A stretch of 64,000 bases of DNA from Bryum argenteum (GCA_037043015.1 CM073322.1:23278364-23342363), one strand, 5' to 3'; shown: positions 35,796-47,920, counted from the first letter of the stretch. Numbers and translations are program-made. Notes: generated from the letters alone by a model not told the origin.

Positions 35796-36840
35796 AATGA
35801 ATTGACCTTTTCACTTCCCCAACATAATTTTAAATAATTGTGTAGAGGTACTTCTACCTAACAATGGTCGGAAATTAAAGGTTGCTCTCCACTTTGTAAC
35901 ATTAAGGCATGTTCGCACTTGGCATTTGCAAAGAGCCTGGATAAAAATTTAACACCCCCACAATTTGGGGAGGAATGCCTTCTTTTGAGGAAAGGGGTCA
36001 TCAATGAGGTTTGTAAATGTGTATTCAATAGTGAGGGGATTACGTAATGGCCCCTCAAGTGGGACAATACATAAGACCACTCTTAAGTGAGGAAAATTTG
36101 AGAATCTTTCCAATATTGGTGCTCCCTTAAGTATTGCCTACTATTCCTCAAATCTCTTTTGTCCTCTTAAATTTTAACTAATACCCTACTCTTAAAAGTG
36201 TGCCATGTGGACATCTATGTAGGATTGGTAACTACTAAGGGCGTCGCCAAACTACCGGCAACGAGCAGGCAACGGCCGCATCGATTGGCGGAAATGATAG
36301 GGGCAGTACCACACCAAGGCAATTTCGGCAGATGCAACGTGACTTGTCCTGCCAGCTCGCAGGAGAAAACTACCGGGCGGAAGAGCCTGGAAATCCTGCA
36401 TTTCCGGTCCATGTCATCGGCCAAGTTAGCACCGGACCCACAATTTACAGTTCTCGGACTGTCAAGCTCCGTCAACAACTAACGCTCGAAGCTCTAGGAA
36501 GGCTCTACTGCTGTTTCGTGAGAGTGTGGTACCTCGCTGCGGCAATTGCTGACCTGGCTGAGCCTTCCTAGCTCTAAACCTAGCCGCCACAGGTCAGCGA
36601 GCTGCCGGTAGTCTGGCAAGGCTCTAAAGAATGTAGGTGGGAACACACACTTTCTAATAGAGATAAGACCCCCTCCTAAGACCTCCTCTAAGGCCAAGTG
36701 CGAACAGACCTTTACTTTCACATCTTTTGGTAGATGATTTTCTTATCTTTCCAAATATCAAAAGAAGTTGACCTTTTCCTTGTTTTATCGAGGTGCTTCT
36801 ACCTAACAATGGTCGCAAATTAAAGGTTGCTCTCCTCTTT
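35796..36840 (+). repeat. pair of direct repeats of about 100 bp around a transposon
   Basis: CTTCTACCTAACAATGGTCG followed by AAATTAAAGGTTGCTCTCC occurs at about 35848-35890 and again at about 36792-36832, with related sequence preceding both. The PIF/Harbinger-like element lies between the two copies. A tandem duplication preceding the insertion is the simplest reading. Confidence 0.6.
35905..36711. mobile_element. PIF/Harbinger-like non-autonomous element, 807 bp
   Basis: The left terminal repeat AGGCATGTTCGCACTTGGC is matched by the inverted right terminus GCCAAGTGCGAACAGACCT. Both are flanked by TTA (35902-35904 and 36712-36714), the target duplication usual for this superfamily. The centre (36230-36640) is GC-rich with open frames on both strands but without DDE or Myb-like motifs, so it is not an intact transposase. 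Confidence 0.6.
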
Positions 36841-37829
36841 GGAACACTACTCTGCCAATTTTAGGTTGCACTGACAATAGAGCAACTTCCACTGTGGCCA
36901 TTATTGATAAGCCAACATTATATTTGGGTTAACCGTGATACTCTTAAAAAGGTAGAGCCTCGGATCTCTCGAGAATGACAGTTGGAGATTCTCTTTCTGC
37001 TTGCAATTCCTTTTTTAAGCTTGCCAGCCAATGAAGGCAGGTCCAACGTGGCAGGGTGAACTTATGGCTTGATGCTGAGTCGACAATTGGACCCAGTACA
37101 GAGACCTCCAAAAAGGATCTTTTTCAACTGGACCCAATACAGGGACCTGAAATTGCTTTACACCCAACCAGTCACCTTCGTTTTCCAAGTGGATGCATAT
37201 TAAATAAAAGGTGAAGCATTAGCTCAAGTGCATGGTGTACAGTACGTTACTTGATAATCGGCTATAATACGACAGTAGCTTGTATCGCTTTACATCCTGC
37301 GCTTGAGAAGATCGAAGAGTCCAGGGAAAAACAAGGAACACTTCAAAATGTATCGGAGGCTATTGAACCCAAAACTATCGGCACTGGAAAGAATCAAATA
37401 CAGAGGATTCATTGATGCTGTACCCTGCCTAGACGAACAAAGAGAAAAATGAAGCGAATAGAAGCAGGCAATCACACAAGGCACGAAGAACGTTGCGAAA
37501 ACACGTTCAGACTTATAGTCCACTTCAGTAAATTATGCAGAAATAAAAGACCTTAATCTTATGAGTTTCTTCTGATGATGGCATGGAGTGTGATCCATTC
37601 ACATCTAAATGAACCGATCTACCACGATTTTTCAAGTTTGAAACATCAAGTGAGGTAGCAGCTCCAGTAACAGAACTCATAATCGCTGTGCACATATACG
37701 TTTAGCAGCTTGACAAAAGGCCTGCGATGCCCTCTCTTTTGATGATGACCCGTACCTTGATGAGATTATGCCATGAAAGCTCGGATAAATGGAAGTCGTT
37801 CGTTCTTGAGAGTGGGATTGATGAGTTTT
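36841..37829. other. 3' flank of the pyruvate kinase gene
   Basis: No independent gene recognised. The last 200-300 bases are likely 3' UTR of the minus-strand kinase gene. Confidence 0.4.
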
Positions 37830-40800
37830 TCAAGATACGATGTGGACTTGAACGGATTGCAGGATTCCTGATTGCCCCGACGACGAGGAGACGTCCGAAA
37901 CGGCCACCACAAGGTTGCCAGGTTTCACCATTCCGTGAGCTTTCAAGAGCGACATCGACTGCAGCAGGTTGCTCTCCAAGTCTTTTCGGAATGGAAATTG
38001 GAACGGAGTGACGCCCCATTTCAGCTCCATGCGCCGCATCACGTCCACTGATTCTGTGAAGGCGAAGATGGGGCTATCTGGACGATTTCTCGATAGCAGG
38101 GATGCCATGTACCCTCGGCGTGTGTACACGACGATTGCATCTGCTTTCAACTTGTTGGCTGCACAACCCACAGCAATAATCAGCGCTATAGAAGGAGCTT
38201 CACAACTAGGACTATATTTTCCACTGAAGGACCACCGACCCACTCGTTATCAAGGATAATCTCAATTCTAGCACGAGAATGTTCGGCAATGACGTCTTGA
38301 GGTAGTATGTAGCCAGCCTTCTTCCTACTGTAGCACCGAACAAAACATGTAGCAGTCACATTGCAAAGGAGTGCCGAACTTTGTTCGATTTACAGACCTA
38401 CAGTCACTAAGCAGGAACTGAAGAAAAGGAAACAAATACTTTTAAAGATTCCAAGTGTACATACTCAGCAGGATGGTAGACAGCGGTGCAAGAGACAAAA
38501 ACATCATTCATCCCACTGTAGATGAAGAAGGGCGAAGTATGTGCTTTTTGCATCGTTGAATGTCAACCATGAGGAACAAGGAAGCGTTCTTATGGAATAC
38601 TGTGCATGATTGAGAAGTTTGTGCACCGAGGCGTACCAATCTGAGCCGCAGAGTTGCAGATCTGTTCTGAAGTTCTTCCGGTTTCCGTGGTCGAAATCTC
38701 AGGTAGTGCACCCGGCTGAGAATGACCCTCTTCACGCGCAAAATGCTCCATGCGGAGACTCACTGTTCGTAGGACCTCGAGGGCCTTCTGAGGATGCAAG
38801 CCCATGGCTGACTCGCCAGACAGCATCAGAGCATCGGCACTTTGCCTTACAGCATTCGATACATCTGCCACCTGCAGTAGAGCCGATCAAAGCTCAAATT
38901 CCCAAACCTGGCTCAACCAGAACAAAGACCAAGGACTCTAGAGACGAAGGAATGCCGACCAGGACGATGAGAGAGGTGGGCTACCTCAGCTCGAGTGGGT
39001 GTGGGAAACTCGATCATGGACTCCAGAAGCTGTGACGCAACAATCACGGGCTTGTTCAGGCGGCGACATGTATCCACGATAACTTCCTGCACAGCGGGAA
39101 CTTCCTCCAGCGGCAACTGAGCACCGAGGTCTCCTCTTGCAACCATTACTCCATCCGATACACGAATGATATCCTCTAAACAGCTCAGAGAGTTCGCGTC
39201 TTCGATTTTGGCGAGAATTCCAATCGCCCTGCACAATATGACGAAATCAGCAGGGATATGGAACAGGAACTAAACCATGTACAATTTCAGTTCTTAGCTG
39301 CATGCTGCTCCAGTTGAATTCTTGGATTACCTCTCTGGCGACCGTGCAGCAACGTAACTCCGAAGGTGTTTGATGACCTCAGAGGTTTTCACGAACGAGA
39401 TCGAAATGAAATCCACACCCTCAGAAATGCCGAAGTCGATATCGACCCAATCCTGCAGACCGTTCACAAGCTTGATTTCAACTCTCGATCTGCAGAATGA
39501 GAGCATTGATGCACTGATCCGTATTGGCACGACGACATATGAAAGATTGGATTAAAGAGATGAGCTCACCTTTGCAGAAATTGTGGGAAGCGTGGCATTC
39601 CTCTCTCTCACCATGGCGCCATTACGCCATAGAGTCAAATTGGCACACGGCAGAAGCATTCCAGGGTCAGTGCATTTGCACTTCACGTCTGGACCCACCT
39701 TCTCTAAAACCTCGAACCTCACCATTCCTCCATCAACAACCAACTCATCGCCAGTCTTCACATCTGGCAACCATCCCACAATGTTGTTTGGTCATTGTGT
39801 TTGCATACAATCTTCACTCACGGAAAATGCGTTCATATCCAAACGAAATGTCATGTGCGCAAAAAAATGGGACGAGTATGCAAAACATGTATCTGAAGTC
39901 GACTATCCCTGGTCTGTTTCGTTAAATCTACACTATCAGTAAACTCAAATGAAGTCATAAACATCATTGGCTGTAGATCCTTAGTGAACCGCATCGGTCG
40001 AATTATCATTTTGATGGCCATTCTCAGATCTAAATTCTTTGATAGACAATGACATGTATACACTGCTCACTTGACAAATACTAGTGATGTCTTCACTACC
40101 AATTTTCGTTTCTCTGATCTACTAAGCTAAGTTGAGCGGCTGCATAACATGTGACATACTAATTCACTTGAAGAGAGTTGGATATGCACTTTGATGTCAA
40201 TTCAACATGACTCAATGAAGAAAGTACACGAAGTAAAATTTCATTTTAGATGATTAATAACACTGCTCTTTCCAAACAATGACATTATAACACATGACCT
40301 TGAGAATGTCATAGAAAAGGTACCTTCAGCGAAGCCTTCGTAGTTAACAGGGAGAGTGAAATCAGGTAACGGGCCGGAGAACTTCCGCACGGTGAAGCAC
40401 CACTCTTCCCCATCCTTCACAAGCATATAATCCTTCAGAAGCTCATTCAAAAACCGGAGCAAATCAACAAAACTACGAAGAGAATGTGAATGAACCTCGG
40501 CTTTAGCAGACGACAAGCCGCCGAGGTCGCCCATATGAACCTCACTGCCCTCGGTATCGATCATGACAGCAATGCCGTAGCCTTTCTCGCGCTGCAACTT
40601 GCGGACGTTGCGGATAACATCACGGTGCCACTCGTGAGTGCCATGGCACATATTAAGCCTGGCGATGTTGACTCCGGAAGCAGCCAGAGTCTCCAGCTGC
40701 TCGTATGAGCAACAGGCGGGGCCGATGGTGGCCACCAGCTTGGTGCGCCTCACATTGCGAAAGCCGCCACTGGGATCCTTCAACTCCTGCTCGATGCGCG

Positions 40801-41038
40801 AGTCCACCTCGAAGCCCCGCCCCGACCAGCTACTCACCTGCTCCTCCTGTTGTAGTACCGGTACCTGCTCTTTCACTACTGAGCCGCTGTTCTTGCTCGT
40901 TACCACGGCTTTTATCACTCCTGCTCCGATTCTTACTACTCTTCCTCGCTGCTTCGATGGAAGCACCACATTGCCATTTCCTCGCTGCCCAAATGCACCC
41001 ACAAGCCGCGCCGGGCACAGTCCCAGTGCATGCGCCAT
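37830..41038 (-). CDS. plastidial pyruvate kinase, alpha-type subunit, 585 aa
   Basis: Seven exons: 41038-40496, 40414-40324, 39763-39570, 39452-39331, 39228-38985, 38871-38637, 38158-37830; all GT-AG and in one frame. It converts phosphoenolpyruvate and ADP to pyruvate and ATP in plastids, feeding fatty-acid synthesis. About 90 N-terminal residues rich in Ala, Ser, Arg and Val form a likely transit peptide. The core starts at [11 protein letters not shown] (97-107), then [15 protein letters not shown] (124-138) and [14 protein letters not shown] (161-174). Instead of the usual DTKGPE it has DTEGSE, which together with NMCHGT marks the plastid alpha type. Next come the catalytic AKIE (Lys324, Glu326) and MVARGDLG (345-352), then [13 protein letters not shown] and a C-terminal domain ending [10 protein letters not shown]. 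The first intron is only 81 nt, in frame and stop-free. The C-terminus carries a short Ser/Gly-rich insertion relative to relatives I remember. Confidence 0.95.
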
Positions 41039-41298
41039 GATCGCCTGATCGCCTCCCTTGAAGAAATACTCTACACTAAAAAACAAGCATGGGGAGCTTT
41101 GATTGCTCTCTAAAGCTTGTTTGTTCGTGGCGCCGGCATAGGAAACTCCGTGAAAGGACAGAAATGAATCGAATGTACAATGTGGGCGATGATTTCAGAG
41201 ACGAGCAACCAAGCTTAGCTTTAGCGCGGGGCGGTGCAACCGAGGTTGGTTTGCATAAAGTGGAGGTTAGTTGTAGGTAGGAGGGATCTGTATGAATA

Positions 41299-41525
41299 GG
41301 GTTTTGGGGTTTTTGATCAAGTGTGGTGTCCTTCAGCATTGAATATGACTAGATGAGTTATCCATGTCATCGCCATTTATGGATAACTCAACCCCGTGTG
41401 CATGCTTTTCCGATACTCTGGGTCGTAAACCCTAAACCCTAAATTCTTCTTCAGGAATTATGCATTCTTGGTCATCGCTTCATGTGCTACAGTTTTAGGG
41501 TTTTAGAATGTGAGGTTTAGGGTTC
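41299..41525 (-). promoter_or_regulatory. telo-box cluster upstream of pyruvate kinase
   Basis: AAACCCTAAACCCTAAATT at 41427-41445 holds two overlapping telo-boxes. TTTAGGG or TTAGGG copies occur in the other orientation at about 41494 and 41517, and TAGGGTTTT lies near 41299. Telo-boxes are known elements of plant promoters for growth-related genes. Confidence 0.45.
41355..41389. promoter_or_regulatory. 11-bp perfect stem with paired GATAA (I-box-like) motifs
   Basis: GAGTTATCCAT and ATGGATAACTC are exact inverted copies around a 13-base loop, within the kinase promoter region. Each arm contains GGATAA, the core of the plant light-responsive I-box. This could be a paired binding site. Confidence 0.35.
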
Positions 41526-42280
41526 GATTCATGTTCATGCTTTTTTCGTATTCTTACAAAGAAAACATTTGTGTAATTGAAGTTGGCTTGTTTTCAAAGA
41601 AATCGTAAAGGTGATTTATTATTTTCCATATAAACTCTTTCATATAGTTTTACAAAGGTAGAAACATCATTTATCATGAAGATAATCGTAGAAAAGAACA
41701 ATAAAATTGAAATTATTTACTTTTACTGTGCAAAAAGAAAGACGAAGATTGGTGATGGTTGTGTAATAGAGTCAAAGACACTCAGTGTAGTAAATGCCAC
41801 GTTAATATTTGAGAATGTTTGAGGAAGTTCCTAAGAGTGCCCACTCTCTCAGTAATTATAGTCAAAGCCAAAAAAATCATTTTTTGGAGTGCCATAATGA
41901 CAGATATTTTTTCATACATTACATGATTTGAATGGACATTAGTATTGTTGTATATGGTAGTACGCCTTACAAAGTTGAATTGTGGTTTTTTATTCTCAAT
42001 TATTTTCAATGAAAAGACGTTAAATGACATTGTTTTAAGGCCTAAAAGTATAAATCACTTAAAAAATGATTGCACGGACGTTCAAGAGTTTCTAAGAGTT
42101 CGATGGCTAAAAGAGCATTTACAACCCGTATTACTTTACATGCAGTTTTAGTGACGCTCTACATAGGAAGTCAAGTTCGCCATCCACTCATGTATGTGAA
42201 TGGTTCATCATAAAGTTTCAAAAAATAAAACCATCACATGCGAGGAATTATACCCTCTTTAGGCTTCATGAACCGCTTTG
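41526..42280. other. intergenic, no gene seen
   Basis: Includes a partial copy (about 41790-41880) of the repeat tandemly duplicated at 15690-16860. No coding region. Confidence 0.4.
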
Positions 42281-42284
42281 TATA

Positions 42285-42328
<44 letters not shown>

Positions 42329-42490
42329 ATTTTTTCAAAGGACTTTGAGGTACACATACAAGGAGGTCCAAAAACCCCACCATAACTAAGTCGACCACAA
42401 TGACAACCATCGCACCAGCATGGGGGAATGGAACCCACAACCTCCGATGCTTGTAGAGCCTCGGAAGTAGTGCTATTTTTCAACTATAAG
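42281..42490 (-). mobile_element. tRNA-derived SINE with a (TA)n tail
   Basis: On the minus strand the head reads TAGCACTACTTCCGAGG, a TCCGA/TCGGA stem, then GGAGGTTGTGGGTTCCATTC. The last contains a clear pol III B box (GGTTCCATTCC, 42435-42425) in a tRNA T-arm context. The body continues to a (TA)n run at 42281-42325, which would be the 3' tail. No coding frame; target duplication not resolved. Confidence 0.5.
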
Positions 42491-43087
42491 TATGAGAGCC
42501 AACAAACATCATGAAGCATAGTGCGCAGAGGTATCATAGCATTGTCTGTCATAGGTAGCTCGTGTAACTTTGAGACCTTCTCTATTGTTTTTTATGTATC
42601 AACATAGAGAAAGTGTACAAGTTGTATACGATCTTTTATGAGTGGGAAGTTGATTGTTATTTCGAGGAACACCAATAGAAGACCTAATCAGAGTGATCTA
42701 CATTACACCGTTTCTTAATAACTTGTAGGTAAGCTAATTTGCCTCCTAATATAGATTTGAAAACTACTCAATTTTAGAAAATTATCGTGTAGAGTGCGAA
42801 AGGCTTAGCAAAATTTCTTTTGTGCTCTCCTTACTTTTCAATTGGCTCCAGTTACACTTATAAGATAAATTAGCTAGAGTTTTTAATTGGTTGCCATAAA
42901 AAGCATACTCTTTTCCTATCTAATAATTCTATTACCATTCTAGCCTTGACTTTTTATTCTTTTCACATCTTACCTTTATTGATTGTTTGTATACTTGATT
43001 CATTTGTTTAGCTCGAAAAGCAAGACTTAGAATAATTTAAGAATATTAACCGTACTTTTGATTTAAAAGTGAAGAGCCTTACAGAGG
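42491..43087. other. flank upstream of the exon-pair gene
   Basis: No clear upstream exon was found, although CTTACAG just before the first recognised ATG could be an acceptor. The leader of the downstream gene may lie here. Confidence 0.35.
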
Positions 43088-45681
43088 ATGGATAAGTCTA
43101 AGAAGTCTCTATATCAGATGGATATAGGTCATACAACTAAGAAGTCACGTATTCCGATGGAGATGACTCACAAGTCACGTATTCCGACACACACGCCTCC
43201 GAAGTCATGTATTCCGATGGACACGCCTCAGAACTCACGTGTTCCAATAAGGCATTTTAATAATGTTGACAAGAAACCAACACTATGGTATGAATAACTA
43301 TTCTATACACATTACGACCTTTATACAAAACATTTGTTCTCAAGATGCAAAGTACAATTTAAGCATATGTTGATTGTATAATTGTGCATCCTACAAGTTT
43401 CCCAAATTTTATGTCCAAATTATCTTTGAAGTTACCATCTTGTATTTTCTATCCATATTGAAATTGCTATGTTTGATGCAGTGAGCGTTTGGAGAATCTC
43501 TTTAGGGTCCACAATCTCATGAGAGGACCAATTAGAAGAATTTCTAAGTTCAACCAAGTGTTGCCTCTGAAGGTACACATCATTCCATGTCATCAAAAGA
43601 GTTTTTCTACTTTTTGGACCCTCCATCTTCAAAGCATCCAAAAGTGACACTTCAACACTGTTGAAAAATAATGCTCAGAAATCCTCATCAAGCTTATCTT
43701 GTTAGAGTCTTTCTTCAACTTTTCTGCATTGATTAAATTGTACACTAAATAAACATTCATTATATGCACGAAAAACTCAAAAGTAATGATATACTAATAT
43801 TTACTCTGCTTTGGGTACAATAGGTGAAGCCCCAAAACCAAATGGACACCACTAAGAAGGTACCGGCTTCAACATGCAAGTCCGTTAATGTTGGCTACAA
43901 ACGAAAACTAAGGTATGAATACCATACTCATTACAACTTTAACATAGAAACTAGTCAAATAACATAAAGAACGGAAACAAAAACCAAGGTATGAGCAATA
44001 GTGCACATTACGGCCTTTTCACGTTTACGTTCTTAGCTACCAACTTGTATTTTGTGATCATAGAAGAACTAGGATAAAGGATGAGTTCGCAGATCATGAT
44101 CTTTTGCCTTGGAGTGCATGGAGAGCTAAGGTATAGTGCTATGAGGAACTAAAGTCAAATTGAACTTGCTATGTTTCCTGCAGAATGGGTCTTGAGGATT
44201 TGAGGAAGGTTCGAGCTTACTTTTCAAGTCCGCAACAAGAAAAAATGGCCCAAAGTTGTTACGCCGGAGACTCAAATGTAAGTCCATTTTGTCAAATCCT
44301 CCTCCTCACATCTTTTCAACGTTGATTTACACTGAACATATTCATTATAAGCTCAAAATGAAGCATGTTACTGAAATATGTACCGATTTTTTTGTTACTA
44401 TAGACAAATTCTTCGCACGAGATGGACACGACTCAGAAGTCACGTGTTCCAACAAGCCAGATTGTTACTTTTGACAAAAAACGAAAACTAAGGTATGAAC
44501 AAGTGTACACAATCCATCACTGATTCAAGAATCAAGATGCAAAGCAGGTCTGAATTTTATGTGGCTTCTACAATGATCTTGACAGTGGGGTCTATAAACT
44601 ATAGTGAATCGTAATGAGAATGTAGATGTGCATTTTGCTGTGAGGGGATATCATGCAAGTGCACACTTTAGCAAGCTAAGTTAAGTTTGTATGAACTGCA
44701 GAACTGGTGGAAAACCAAGCACCCAGTTACTTGGTGGCATTGTTGAAGAGAGGAGGACATCCAAAAGAACTTGCAGAAGGCCTCCCCATCCAAACGACCG
44801 ATTGAGAATTCCTCGCCATGAATACAACAGTCAAAAAGTTCCACCCTATCCGTATAAAACTGGAAAACTTCCTCCCCATCCACAAGACAGTGGAATGGTT
44901 TCTCAGGTGAGCATCTCGTTTCCGATATGTACACGCTATGTTTGAATGATCGAGGCTTTCATGATACTGGATCTATCTACATGCTACAGAAATCCATTTT
45001 CGCATCATTCCGCGAAGTAACCGAAGTTGATAGCCACTTCCGTCAAATCTACTTAGAATAAGGAAAACAACTCTGATTCTTCTTAGAGACTTTGTTTGAC
45101 ATACCTATCTAGCCACTATTGTTGTAGAGATAACCAACATGAGGTTGTATGTATGGCTGCAGGTGAACATATGCCCCGAGTGTGAAGCATACTCGGTGAA
45201 AGAGCTGGAACGGCAAGGTACAAGCTATCCCAGGGAAGAGGCTCTCCGGGCGCGGTACATGTGTGCGTCTTGCCCGAAGAGCTTTGATTTGGGAATCACC
45301 ATGTTTGATCCTCGGGGATGGCCTGGTGTGACACTCTACGAAGGGGCCGACCTCTTCCAGCCTCCGGTGCCGCCATCGGGAAGACCCCCATGTCCTCGGT
45401 GCTTGAAGAATGCTGAGGTCTCCTTCCAGTGTATGACCCTGTACCTTCGGGAGGATTCGAGGGTGCCCTGTCAACCTGCTTGTCCTGCTCCAAGGCTTCA
45501 CTTGGAAGAGGACTCGGAGAGCGAAGACGAAGAATGCCAATCCTTTTCTGTCCGACCTACACTTAGTGATAGGCAACACTCTGATGGTGTAAGACTACCT
45601 ATCCCGCTCACGGTGGACACTGAGAGGGAATGGATGAAGAGGTTGGCATGGACGGTAATAGGTCGTCGGTCATCAGATTAA
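43088..45681 (+). CDS. unrecognised Cys-rich protein made of duplicated exon pairs, 419 or 428 aa
   Basis: Exons: A 43088-43287, B 43482-43572, C 43824-43912, D 44064-44130 or E 44184-44277, F 44404-44492, G 44702-44906, H 45163-45681. Exons A, C and F are related: each holds MD(T)(T/P)(Q/K)K/N..(V)P and ends (D)KK..KL. C and F are both 89 nt and both end AAACTAAG|GTATGA. B, D or E, and G follow as partners, so a two-exon module is present three times. D and E both enter in phase 2 and leave in phase 0; including both gives an immediate stop, so they are alternatives. Exon A has four 10-residue repeats (KSRIP-type). Exon H carries CPEC (260-263), CASC (290-293), CPRC (333-336) and CQPAC, an apparent metal-binding region, then an acidic patch (EEDSESEDEE). 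I do not recognise the family. Confidence 0.7.
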
Positions 45682-47920
45682 TGTTTCCAACAGTTAACAA
45701 CTGGGCAGGGCCTTGAATGAAGACTTTTGGACTTCATAGAAAAGTGTGTTGAAGTTATATGATAGTTCATTTACCTATTTGGAAAACATGGATGATTGAT
45801 TGAAGAGTACATTATTAACCATTGACGGTTCACTTTCTACACAGCTTGACCTTCAAGATTCTGACTAGTTCTATTATCGTATCACGACTCTATAATTAAT
45901 TGTTATATGCAAGAGACATCAAAATCGAAGTATGAAGGTCGACACGCGAGTGAAGCTCATATCGGGCCGATTGGCTTTCGTAAGGCTTTTGGACTTACTC
46001 TATGTAGATCACATGAAGTTGGGACTTTGTTTAGGTTGTTGAATTTTTTTATACCTTTCTTACTTTATGAGATATTCACTGTCAAAGTTTGAAAACACTC
46101 TTTGAAAACTGCCCAAATTACGATATATGCTCCTTTGTTCTCAAAATATGCGTAGAATTGATTAGATTACAAGAAAATTTAAAAACCCACTAAAGATGTA
46201 GGTCTTACTTTCTTTTCTTATAGAATTGTTTCTTTTTTCATGTGGGAGAGGTAGCAAGGCATGATCTCACCCTTTCAATAATTTTCAATCCAATAATTTT
46301 CAATTCAATTCAATTTTTTACATGCCTTTTCAATTATTGAAAATAGGCCCTTGAAATTGAATTTCACCATACCTCCATGTAAAAATTCAACCATTTCTAC
46401 AAGTTTTAAAGATCCTATGAGAGTAAATTTTACGTATACGTAATCCTTACTCACCTAGGAACAAGAATGTCAGATTTCCTTTCGAGGATGATTATTTTGG
46501 CCCCGAAAACAATACTTTGCATTCTACAACAGTCATTCAAAAATAACTTTTTTAATGCTCTCAACATTATGATTTCACAAATGGAGAGATATTCAAATTA
46601 AAGATTTGGTATACATTTACATGTAGAGGTAAGGTACTAGATCTTATGGTTATATCCTTCAAAGCTTGTCAAAATTTTGAAAGTTTGTATCTTACATCAA
46701 AAGGGGTAGTTTTGAGGGGTTTTGGTTGTTTTTGAGGCTCCCACTTTTAGGGGATAAGTGAGAATTATATGAGTCAAGGTTACATTTTATGGGTAAAAGA
46801 GCGAGCGCTTGGTGGAGTTCTTGTAGTATCTTATGACTTTTGTGAATGTAGGTGTGTATATATTGAGTATGATGTAGCAAGACGCATGAGGAGCTCACAC
46901 TCACTCAATGTTGTTTTCTCATTGTTCTTGGTGGTACGCAAGCGTAGGAAAGGATGTGAATTCAAATCTTGGTGTTAAATTATATCTTAAGAATGAACTT
47001 TCTTGATAGTTGGGTCCTTGGGAGACTTATTTGGAATTAGTACCTTTGGACATGGGTATATGAGGTCATTTTGATTTTTTTTGGGTGGGGCACCCGACGC
47101 AAAAGAAAAGATCAAAGAAAGAGAGAGTCGAAAGGTGGTTGGACATGGTTTACATAGGCGGAAGGGGCCCGAGTGGTTGGCGGCCGCTAGCAAGTGTGAG
47201 TACAACAACCGGTCCAAATGTTTGGTGACTTGTCCATTATGCGGGTTGCCCCGCTACCCGGTGGCTACCCCAGATCGCCTTTCCTAACACTTTCCTCCAA
47301 ATTTCTCCCTCAATGAACCTCTTCATCGTTGCTTTGAGGGGTTGCTAGGAGGGGCTGCGATGCCGATTCTCTTAGACATCTTCATAGAAACTGAGTGATG
47401 TGGAGGAATCTCCCAAACCTATCCTCTCAGTTGGCAGAGGCGTAAATAAACGGAATGAGGCTCCATTCACTGACGAAAGGACCCCACATTCAACTGCCTT
47501 CAACTCAAACAATAGATCCGTTGCTATTAATACCCCGCCCCTCCACGACAGGACGATTAAGTCCACCACAACCGCACGATCATCCTACTATTCAAATCCC
47601 GCTGCTACGATCATCTCTCTCCTTCAATCCAACGGCCACTACTACAACTCCCACCTCAAGCCCGCCATTCATCCATGTGCACCCCGCGGCGCAGAAATGA
47701 GTGCAGGGGCGGAAACACTGGAGTCGATTGCGAAATCTTCGTTCCGATTCAGGTGCGCCACCTCGCGCCGCCCTTTTCGGTACAAGTATCTCCGCCTGTA
47801 GTGCCCCAACGACCAAGATCAAGCTAACATGCCTCGGAACTATCACGCTCGCACTCATTTCTTGTCTTAATCCAGCCGCATTTGGTATACCCTTCCCTCA
47901 GATTTGTGTAGGGTTTAAGG
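45682..47920. other. intergenic with a TTAA-family relative
   Basis: About 45957-46757 is homologous to other TTAA elements (CATACCTCCATGTAAAAATT, CACAAATGGAGA) and ends CACTTTTAGGGGATAA. It provides the uninterrupted counterpart of the site into which the 62806 element inserted. A GC-rich patch at 47081-47287 has an open plus-strand frame with a CxxC-like segment (TCPLCGLP) but no ATG, possibly a gene fragment. 47300-47920 is the promoter and leader side of the tetraspanin gene. Confidence 0.4.

Noticed and set aside
44064-44277. Including both exons D and E in one transcript
   Set aside because: D leaves in phase 0 and E must be entered in phase 2; joining them gives a stop within three codons.
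45109-45579. A 156-codon minus-strand frame opposite the last exon of the Cys-rich gene
   Set aside because: It is a shadow of the plus-strand coding exon, with no motif or splice signals.
47400-47801. A 133-codon plus-strand frame before the tetraspanin gene
   Set aside because: It starts at GTG, is low complexity and lies in the promoter/leader region; no family match.
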